Shown here: piece by piece, positions 1 through 7,659 of the stretch
Position numbering within the stretch: the stretch's first letter is position 1
Layout: every line of letters starts with the position of its first letter
From: Colletes latitarsis
Taxonomy: Eukaryota; Arthropoda; Insecta; Hymenoptera; Colletidae
NCBI RefSeq assembly: GCF_051014445.1
Contig: NC_135141.1
Coordinates: forward strand, 32,821,422 to 32,885,421
Length of the DNA: 64,000 nucleotides
Reading direction: 5' to 3'
Position numbers and translations under genes: made by a program
The notes under the pieces: model-generated
Seen by the model: only the letters and a program-made list of their open reading frames with translations
Told to the model about the DNA's origin: nothing
Databases searched by the model: none

Positions 1-410
1 TATTTATATATTGTTTGCAAGTTAATACCAAATACTTTAATAAATAAGGGAATTTTGACTTTCGCGAACTATTATTGAACAAAGATGTTTGTTTGTAATT
101 TGTTATTCATGAATCTGAAAATTGTATAAATAGAATGATTGTACATTTAAAAATAGATATAATTTGATAATCCTTAGGGAGTAAAAAATATCTTTGCAAC
201 GTACATCAAGTATTTAACAAAATTTAATAAGCGATAATATTTGATGGCTCTATGTAATCTTTATTTTGTTTTTCCTTATATATCACTTCTCTGTCTAGTA
301 AAGGGGGTTTCCCGGTTAACAAATTAACCGAAATAATAATATAAAAAACATCAAGAAATTCAAGTCTATCCCACAGCCCGTCGGGTCTGCGAAGTATTAA
401 AATTTGTCTT
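1..410. other. AT-rich sequence, nothing recognised
   Basis: AT-rich sequence with no repeat, RNA gene or convincing coding frame. It borders a candidate minus-strand splice donor at 412/413, so it may be the start of an intron of a gene running off the left edge. Confidence 0.3.
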
Positions 411-2159
411 ACCGGCTGATGAACGTAGTGAATCCTACGACGCGACGAGGCCACGCTTTAACGACGTTGCTTCGTGTTGTAAACAGCAGTCTCTGTTCCG
501 TGGTGTCACTTTGAAACCTTTCGAAAAAATCACACGTAGTAACCCGTTTAAAACTGGGTACTTAAACGCGTGCACTGGAGCGCGAGGTCGAACTGACTCG
601 TCGAAAGTTCAGTAGTCGGACCGACGTGACCCAGCCAGTAGAAATCCGCTCGCAGAATTTCCCCGCTATTTCCGAAGACATCCACCTTCTTCGTTTCACA
701 ACACACGAGCAAACTTAGCTGCGTAAACACTTGATCTACACTCTCCCCGTCTATCCTTTAGGTGCACGCACAATTCATCGATGTTCCAGGCAGCGTAATG
801 CACCCACGCGTCCTTTGTACGCCGAACTAGAAAACGCGATTACAATATTCTCGTAACGGATATCATATATGTGTGTGCGTGTATGTACGATGCGGGGAAC
901 ACGCGACGACGTGAATCGCGATTGGGACAAGAAATAGAGCTTGGAAGAGTATCGCTGACAAGCCGCGGGCGAATCGTTAAACCGAGGAGAAAGAAAAAAT
1001 TCTTAACCGAACGATGGAACGAGACGCTCGAGAAAATTCTTGTCTCTTAATTTCTCTCGTTTCCTCTTACCACCCGCGAGTAATTTTCTCGGTTCGTTCA
1101 CTTCGTCCCTTGTCGTCGGAACAAATGTCCCACCACCAATTAGCCCCGCGCTCGAACGCCCACCGAGATCCGCTGGTATCCGTGGGCTCTTTAAGCTTCT
1201 AAAACCGTGATACGCCGCGGCTTAGGCACACTCTGCGTGTAAGCTCTTTCTCTCGTCGGTTGACGCTCCCTCTCTCTTCTCTCTCTTCCGAAGACCGTTC
1301 GCGAGAGGAACGTTAACGTCGCTGAAAGACGATGCCTGGGGAACGTCCTGACGCGATTTCACTTCTCTGTTCCTCGTCAACGAGCGTGCGTACTCGGCGG
1401 TGACTCGAGGCGACGACGACGACGGCGGGGAACGCACACGGCAGGGCAACCCCTTCGTCTCCTTTTTCGCGTTCGTGTCCGCGGTCTTTCGCTCCGTCAG
1501 GCCGGGAGCCGTGTGTGTTCACGCGCGCCGGAGAGATCGATGGACGAAGAAAAGGAGGAGAGAGACCCTGTGGCTGTATCGGATCTCGAGAAGACAGAGA
1601 AAAAGAGAGAGAAAACAGGGGCGACTCGGGGGGGAGGAAAAATGTAAAAGCACGATGCGGAACGAGCGTTTGAAAATCGTAGGGATCGAAGGGCGAAACG
1701 CGAGTGGGGGGAGGGGTGCGGAGAGGATCAGGGTAGGAAAATACGGAGAAAAAGCAACGCTGAGAAGGAAGAACACACCCACATATACGATTCGAGAACG
1801 GTTTCTAGGTGCCTGTTATATACGCAATTGTGTCGTGGACGCGTGTCTCTTTCGTATCACGTACGAATGCGGCAGAGCTACTAGCCAGCGCGAGGTAAAA
1901 GCGACGGAGCGAGGCTCTCCCCCAAGCTGATCCTGCGTGCTAAACGAGCCGCTGTACTGCCACTCGTTCCCTCTCCCACCTTCCCCTCCGTTCCCCCTTC
2001 GCTGCCCCGCCATTCGCCGATGCCACTCACTGTCTGCTTTGCGCCGCTTCCACCGTCGCTGCTACCACCGCCGCTGTTCCATCCTCCATCGCATCCACCA
2101 CCAACGACGGCGGCCGCTATCCGCTACCTTAACCGTTTTCTTGCTTTCTCCAGTTTTCC

Positions 2160-2197
2160 TCTCCTCCTCCTCCTCATCCTCCTCCTTTTCCTCCCAC
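2160..2197. repeat. TCC/CCT triplet microsatellite
   Basis: An imperfect run of CCT/TCC triplets broken by one CAT and one TTT. It lies in the GC-rich promoter-like block. It makes a strand-biased polypyrimidine tract and no other function is visible. Confidence 0.8.
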
Positions 2198-2312
2198 GAC
2201 GCTACCCCCCTCTTACTCCTTCGCTAGCGCTTCCACTAAAGCACGAATCGACGTTCCAGCTGCTGCGCGTACGCTTCCCGCGACTATCCCGTAACTACTG
2301 TACGTATCATTT

Positions 2313-2331
2313 TTTGGCGGGAAAGCGGGAA
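2313..2331 (+). promoter_or_regulatory. E2F-type site, double
   Basis: The 12-mer TTTGGCGGGAAA at 2313-2324 is the classical dyad E2F site, and a second half-site GCGGGAA follows directly at 2325-2331. It lies at the edge of the GC-rich block just before a candidate plus-strand splice donor. The identification is by consensus only. Confidence 0.5.
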
Positions 2332-2340
2332 GGGTAAGGA

Positions 2341-4250
2341 ACGTACGGATACGATACCGTTACAGTTATTCGAATGGGGTTACAACAATAAGAAACAAAT
2401 TTTAGATTATGTAGTTTACAATAATTTGAAGTATCAGTCATAATACAATCGGAAAGGGGATGATTCTACGTGAAAAAACAACTCGGAAATGTAAAATAAA
2501 ATTCACTGAATTTTAAAATACGCGTACGATGGAATACGATATCGCCCGCTGTGTCTTTTCAAACATGCTGATGTCCAAATCGTACTCCACTGCACACGTA
2601 ATCGATGAATTTGTTATGTCTCTTACGAACAGATTTTGTTGTACATTTTCAACTTGTTTATTCGCGTAGAATTTCCAGCATAATTACCGGAATCCTGTGT
2701 GTATTAATTACATAAATATCAAGCAATCTACACACTACGTTAACAACGACATTTATTAATCCATTACCGTATTAGCATTCTGTAACAATTGTTGTTTTAA
2801 TTAAGGGTAAAGTGTTTAAAAGTGAAATGTACGTAATTTCATGATTACATTTCTACTTCTATGACTCGTGGACGATTTGTAACAATATATATTCCCGAGC
2901 ATAATAATCCAGTAAAAGTATCGGGTAATAAATTTGCAGCAACTTCGTTTTAACGAAGATAAATACTCTGTCGTGCTTTCTTGTCACAATCACTCAACTC
3001 ACAACATGCAACAAAATTCCAAGGCAACGTTATATAACGTGCGAGGAAAATATTTGGAAAACAAATATTCAAATATATTCGATGAGATTTCAGCGCGAAC
3101 CATTTTGTTCGGCGAACAAAAATCTCCGTTTTCTTATAACAAAACTAATTTTTTCGTCCCCATATCACTCCAACTTGGGCTAGAAAAATATACATTCTCA
3201 CGCAAACTAGATTGTTTTACTGTTCGACCACAATCTCTTGAATTTACATTTCTGCTTGCGTTTCGATCGCAGGGGAAAACAACTATCCCCCTTAAGTAAA
3301 TCGTGAAAACCTCTGGTGGCTCTGAACCGTATTTTAAAATATCGCAGCCGCGAAAACCGGTCACCTTTGAATCGGCGAGAGCCGCTTATTCGGACGGCGA
3401 TGAATTTAAAAAAGATAAAATAGTGGTAAATATCGATTAACGACTCGGTACGGAAATCCGTGGGTAACGTCAATAACGGGGTACGTCGAATAATCGGGTC
3501 ACAGATACTGAAATCGACTAGGACAGGGCCGCTGCCTATTGTTCCCCTCGTTTGTATTCTCTGGAAAAACACAGGAGAAAGCCGTGCGTTTTATCTGTGT
3601 ACGTCTATGTAAGCGTGGTTTCGAAAGCATCGACTAGAAATATATGTAGTGCCCCCGTACGGTTTTGCAAGTTACGTATTGAAAAAGGAAACGATAATAA
3701 TCGCGCTCGTTACGTTAACCCAGCTTCGCACGCACGTTTCCCCTGCGTACTCGTAAATAGAAACTCTTCCGACAAGCGTGAATTTTTGCATTGTCCCGTA
3801 ACTTGGTTGAAACGATCTACAAGCAGAAGTAGAAACGCCGTCGAGTAAGATATTCTAATAACGCGTGTAATCGCATAACTGTTCCGTCCAAGGACAATAT
3901 TATTTTACGTACGACTGCCCCTCTAATTTACCGCCTTCGATATTACCACGAATTTATACAACGAGCCAGATTTTAGAGTCTTGTTACATAATTCATTGGA
4001 AACTGCATACGGCCATCGTGCGATTTAACGACGTAGTTGAAATTCTTAAAACTTGAGAAAAATCGTTACATCGACCGAGATTAAGCTTGTTAATTTAATT
4101 AAAGTTGAGAAATGAATTTTATGCAACAAGTTACAGGGCTTTTTAGCGGATAATTTGAAAATGTCAAGTTTTGTAGAAAAAGGGGGAGGGAGAAAATCTG
4201 ACATATTAAATAGTCAATAAACTTCGACACAAAAATTTCTTTGACTCTGT
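2341..4250. other. Non-coding AT-rich stretch
   Basis: Short overlapping open frames on both strands, none with a recognisable domain or convincing splice borders. No repeat or RNA gene was seen. Confidence 0.3.
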
Positions 4251-4289
4251 ATACAGAGTGATCAGCCACCCCTGGGAAAGATTTTATTG
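4251..4289 (+). repeat. Truncated copy of a dispersed repeat
   Basis: The segment matches the first ~38 bases of the repeat at 34449-34560 (CAGNGTGNTCNGCCACCCC core followed by a GGGAAAGATTTTA-type stretch). Only the terminal part remains. Confidence 0.5.
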
Positions 4290-4616
4290 TTTTCGCGAGG
4301 TTTGAAGTTCAGTTTTCGAAGAAATGCATATCCAAAACTGTTCGTTCCTCGAGTGTAACAAAACGCCGTACTGTAACTTTGTCTTTTCTCTTTAAGTAAA
4401 CGGGAGAAGCTGTTAAGAAACCTAGAAGAGGCGTAATTTCTTTCATCCGAGTTTTATTGGCGAAGGGATATCGCGATCTACTAAAACGAATGCGTTTTGT
4501 AATTCCATCGTGTCTGAAGAGCATATAACGCAATCGAAGCTGGAATAGTTGGACGGTGAAAGTCGGTGACACCTATTGTATAACAATGTATTCATAATAA
4601 ATATAGTACAACGATA

Positions 4617-4623
4617 CTTTGAC
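4617..4623. repeat. Left target-site duplication CTTTGAC
   Basis: CTTTGAC abuts the left terminal repeat and recurs directly after the right terminal repeat at 7650-7656. Confidence 0.7.
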
Positions 4624-4980
4624 CACAGACAAGGTATACGTGGAGACCTTTCACCTAATGTATTTTTTAGGCCCGTTTCATTACGATCAATGATAACACA
4701 GAATAGCTTATGGTCACTGGTGGTCAACAGTGAGGTTGACATCAAGGTTAGCGGTCCAGTGAAGATCTAGAAATGGTCAAGAGGTGGGACCAATCGAAAT
4801 AGTATTGTTCTCTAGACCAAGAGGTTCTTAACTCTTCACGTTGACACTGTCTCCCCACTCTTCGACTTCCCCACTCGAAGACTACCGCTGGACAAATTCT
4901 TCAGTACCCCTGGAGCATCCAGGGGGATCGGGTCTCGCGGGCCGAAGTCAGGCCATTCGTGGATCGCTGACCACTGGGGG

Positions 4981-5130
4981 GACCAGGAGTGACCAGGAGT
5001 GACCAGGACTGACCAGGACTGACCAGGACTGACCAGGACTGACCAGAACTGACCACTACTGACCACTACTGACCAGTGCTGACCAGTGCAGATCCGACTA
5101 CTGACCACTACTGACCACTACTGACCAGTG
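4981..5130 (+). repeat. 10-bp tandem repeat (GACCAGGACT type), locus A
   Basis: Eleven consecutive decamers run from 4981 to 5090: GACCAGGAGT, then GACCAGGACT, GACCACTACT and GACCAGTGCT variants. Three more follow after a 12-bp interruption. The GACCA core is fixed and the last four bases drift along the array. The 10-bp period places every core on the same face of the helix. A diverged counterpart lies at 37226-37340. Confidence 0.9.
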
Positions 5131-5880
5131 CCGGACCGTGATGACCAACGGTAAGAACTGTTTAAAAATTCTCTCCCCTCTTCTATTCTATCGTCTGATA
5201 CCAATTTCTCTTCAATAAACTGATTTTGCCTTGCTTGTCTATCTGATGTTGCTATAATATGAATATTTTCTTATTTTACAGTTGGCCCAGTGGCAACAGC
5301 GGCTTAGTGGTAACTATCCTATGTACTGACGACAAGTAGTAAGTCCACTCCACTTGTTTGTATTTCATTATTTTTATTTGTTTGTTTCATGTGAATTCAA
5401 TTTTATTTATCTATCTGATTTTATTTGGTTATTATGAATGTTCCTTTTCTCTGTTTCTACTTTTGTTTGTCGAATTTATGTTATTGCTTTGATATGTATA
5501 ATATTGTAGGATATAATAATGTAATTTCGGGTATTTTTATTCCACTGATTAGAATAAGATTTTTGTGGTTACGTTCTTGTTCGAATTCTCGTAATAATCT
5601 GCGGAGGTACTTTGTTTGATTCTTTCGTTTCGTTTGATTGTCTGGTGTTGATTCAATTTGGGGTCTCGATCCAAGTTTCTTCCATTATTACGAATGTTCA
5701 TTTTGATATCTATAACATTGAGTCGATGCATGTACCATATTTGTTTCGATGACACTGATTAATATAAGATTTTTATTTTTATGTTTCAGCTTAAATTCTT
5801 GTAATATGTTGCTTAATTTCCTTCCATATCTCACGAATATAAATATTAGTTTTGATTTCAGATTAAATTTAGATTAATCG
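5131..5880. other. AT-rich linker of locus A
   Basis: T-rich spacer between the decamer array and the unit array, with repeated ATCTGATTTT and TTATTTGTTT-like words but no clear tandem structure. The counterpart in locus B is longer and contains a 150-bp duplication. Confidence 0.5.
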
Positions 5881-5882
5881 CA

Positions 5883-5979
5883 AGGACATCGAGGGAGTAC
5901 ACCACAACCGCCGAGGGACTTCTAATTCCAAGTTGATTAGTCTTAAGCTTCGTCGCGAATCTTAAAATTAACGTCGAAG
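5883..5979 (+). repeat. GGACATCGAGGGAG module, locus A
   Basis: This stretch matches 38350-38715 of locus B: AAGGACATCGAGGGAG, CAACCGCCGAGGGA, AATTCCAAGT, then TAGTCTTAAGCTTCGTCG and TTAAAATTAACGTCGAAG. In A the GAGGGA word occurs only once after the first module. In B it is expanded to seventeen 16-bp repeats. The last 19 bases (5961-5979) are one arm of an inverted repeat with 6550-6568 that brackets unit A1. Confidence 0.7.
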
Positions 5980-6009
5980 ATTTCCTTATTATACGTATTA
6001 CCGCGTTTT

Positions 6010-6480
6010 ACCAAGCAATTATTCAATGAGTAGCTTCTCGTTCTCTCGTTTCCTCGTTCCTAGCTTCGGTCACCGCTGTTTCATCGAATGAAACATGTGA
6101 TCGGCCGTGTATCTGGTCCGAAAGATCTAATCGCCTTCCCTTGGTAAGCTTGATTGAGGGAAAACGGCACTTCGCTGGAAGGTGTGGAGTTTCCGTATTC
6201 TGCGGAAACGCATACCTTCCAGCGGAAGTCGACTCTGTCTCAGGTACTCTCTCTTTGTCAGACAACCTAAGTCGGGTCCTTCGGGCTCCCGGCGGGTTGC
6301 GTTGGAGAAATGGAGACCTCGATTCGGAGTTGCAGTTCTCTGTTTTCTTGTTGAGATCGAGTTAGCAAGGGCAGTAGGTTCGATCCTCGGATCCGCTGCA
6401 CGGTTCAGCATCGCGTCGCGTCGCGTCGCGTATCCCACGATTTAGCTTCATCCCTCTTTTTAACCAAATAATTGCTTGGT
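6010..6480 (+). repeat. Structured unit A1 (long form)
   Basis: This 471-bp unit is closed by ACCAAGCAATTATT (6010-6023) and its inverse (6467-6480). Inside are hairpin P1 at 6067-6103 (CGGTCAC / GTGATCG outside, GTTTCAT / ATGAAAC inside), P2 with a GAAA loop near 6113-6135, P3 at about 6172-6225 (long stem GCTGGAAGGT / ACCTTCCAGC), P4 (CTCAGGT / ACCTAAG around a CTCTCTC..TCAGAC loop, 6239-6271), P5 with a TTCG loop at 6274-6290, and a CGCGT pentamer run near 6413-6431. It may be an RNA domain or a foldback DNA unit. Confidence 0.75.
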
Positions 6481-6589
6481 ACAACTAAGTCAAGGAACTT
6501 TGTTTCCTTCTATCGTCCGAATTTTAGCTTCAACTTGGCTAAACTTGAGCTTCGACGTTAATTTTAAGTCCCTAGTGTATCTGCGTATG

Positions 6590-6865
6590 CCAAGTAATTA
6601 TTTAACAAGTAGCTTCTCTCGACACGTTCTCTCGTTTCTCGCTTCGATCACCGCTGTTTCGACGAACGAAACATGTGATCGGCCGTCCAGTGTGTCCGAA
6701 AGATCTAGTCGCCTGCCCATGATAGATTGATTTCTAGAAATAGAAATCAATCTACCAAGGGTAGTGTTGATTCGATCCGAAGATCTGCTGTACGGTTCAG
6801 CATCGCGTCGCGTCGCGTCTCCAACAATTTAGCTTCATCCCTTTTTAAAGAAAATAATTACTTGG
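6590..6865 (+). repeat. Structured unit A2 (short form)
   Basis: This 276-bp unit is closed by CCAAGTAATTATT and its inverse (6853-6865). P1 is at 6645-6681 with inner arms GTTTCG / CGAAAC. In place of P3-P5 it has a perfect 14-bp hairpin, TAGATTGATTTCTA, loop GAAA, TAGAAATCAATCTA (6723-6754). It ends in the same CGCGT run and TTTAGCTTCATCCC tail as the long units. Unit B2 is its counterpart. Confidence 0.7.
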
Positions 6866-6903
6866 TACTTAGTCTTAAGCCCCTAGTGTAGCCGCGTGTC
6901 CTG

Positions 6904-7381
6904 CCAAGTAATTATGAAACAAGTAGCTTCTCTTTGACTCGTCCCTCGTCCCCTCCGATCACCACTGCTTCCATGTAGAAAGCAAGTGATCGGCCGATTA
7001 GCTGGCCCGAAGGGTCAGTTGCCGTCCTCTAGCGAGACGATCCAAGGGAAAGGGTATTTCGGCCACAGAGGGGATCAGGGACTGTTCCTGTCTGCGGTAG
7101 CCCCAACTCGGGATCCCTCTCTCTGTCAGACATCCCGAGTTGGGTCCTGCGGGCTCCCAACAGGCTGCTTGGGGGAAATGGGGAACCCGTGTTGGGTGCG
7201 TCGATTCCCTTTCCCTTCGATCGGACTTGCCAAGAGGCAACGAGCTGACCCTTTTGGCCTCGCTATTCGGTTCGCGTCTCTCGTTTCTTGCACTATTGCA
7301 TGGTGCATCGCGTCGTATCGCGTCGCGTCGCGTCACCCACGATTTAGCTTTGTCCCTCTTTTAAACAAAATAATTACTTGG
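6904..7381 (+). repeat. Structured unit A3 (long form, diverged)
   Basis: Closed by CCAAGTAATTAT (6904-6915) and ATAATTACTTGG (7370-7381). P1 is at 6956-6992. P2 at 7002-7018 is the fully paired CTGGCCC-GAA-GGGTCAG. P4 is a perfect 13-bp stem CCCAACTCGGGAT / ATCCCGAGTTGGG at 7102-7144. P5 at 7142-7158 has a TGCG loop. Its sequence differs widely from A1, but helix order and loop words are retained. Confidence 0.7.
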
Positions 7382-7407
7382 CACGACTAATCTAGTTTCT
7401 AAGGATG

Positions 7408-7562
7408 TAAGAGGAAGATCGATGGAACTTGGATTCCATCTATCTCCCTTCGGGTCTCCACTCGCAGCAACCTCCACGTGGTGAGACCTGGTAATCGGTG
7501 CCACCCACGATAGAAAAGTTATTCTTCGTGGGTGACACCGAGCTAATGGCTGCGAATTTAGT
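7408..7562 (+). repeat. Terminal double-hairpin module, locus A
   Basis: Two hairpins follow the last unit. The first has arms GATCGATGGAA and TTCCATCTATC (about 7413-7446). The second is a 43-bp palindrome at 7497-7539 with arms GGTGCCACCCACGA and TCGTGGGTGACACC. Between them is a conserved segment with the palindrome CCACGTGG. The module ends GCTGCGAATTTA and is closely matched at 41006-41162, beyond which the two loci share nothing. Confidence 0.75.
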
Positions 7563-7649
7563 ATTGTTTCTTGATATAATAAACGAATTTAGGTTGGTAT
7601 GGCAGTTCAGTCCATAAGGTGAAAGGTCTACTCGTATACCTCGTCTGTG

Positions 7650-7656
7650 CTTTGAC
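7650..7656. repeat. Right target-site duplication CTTTGAC
   Basis: Exact partner of 4617-4623 on the other side of the TIR element. Confidence 0.7.
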
Positions 7657-7659
7657 ATA

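Larger units (their letters stand above)
880..2340. promoter_or_regulatory. GC-rich, CpG-rich promoter-like region
   Basis: A GC-rich, CpG-dense block stands out from the AT-rich surroundings. It contains purine-rich and pyrimidine-rich runs and ends in an E2F-type site. Good splice donors point away from it on both sides: on minus at 413/412 (CCG then GTAAGA) and on plus after 2333 (GGAAGG then GTAAGG). This is the layout of a promoter with 5' untranslated exons, possibly bidirectional. The long open frames inside it are rich in Arg, Pro and Ser with no domain, and I read them as composition artefacts. Confidence 0.45.
4624..7649. mobile_element. Locus A: TIR element with structured-unit array, no transposase
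   Basis: The left end starts CACAGACAAGGTATACG and the right end reads CGTATACCTCGTCTGTG, giving imperfect terminal inverted repeats of about 30 bp that include the shared GACCTTTCACCT core (4646 region; inverted near 7620). The 7-mer CTTTGAC lies directly outside both ends (4617-4623 and 7650-7656), as expected of a target-site duplication. Inside, in order, are a decamer repeat, an AT-rich part, a GGACATCGAGGGAG module, three hairpin-rich units and a terminal hairpin module. No open frame resembles a transposase, so the element must be non-autonomous if mobile. A 7-bp duplication is unusual (hAT and P give 8, Mutator 9), so the superfamily is left open. Related solo ends occur at 32705-32777 and a short full element at 36277-36501. 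Confidence 0.75.

Noticed and set aside
1400..1930. 176-codon open frame in the GC-rich block
   Set aside because: Arg/Lys-rich low-complexity text in purine-rich DNA, with a competing open frame on the other strand and no domain.
6377..6386. RNA polymerase III B box (GGTTCGATCC) in unit A1, suggesting a tRNA-derived SINE
   Set aside because: The word is altered to GGTTCGGTCC in B3-B5, no good A box sits at the right distance, and there is no tRNA fold.
6010..7381. Hammerhead ribozyme in the tandem units (retrozyme-like)
   Set aside because: CCGAAAGG in P2 resembles hammerhead stem II, but the CUGAUGA core and the following GAAA-stem III order are absent on both strands.
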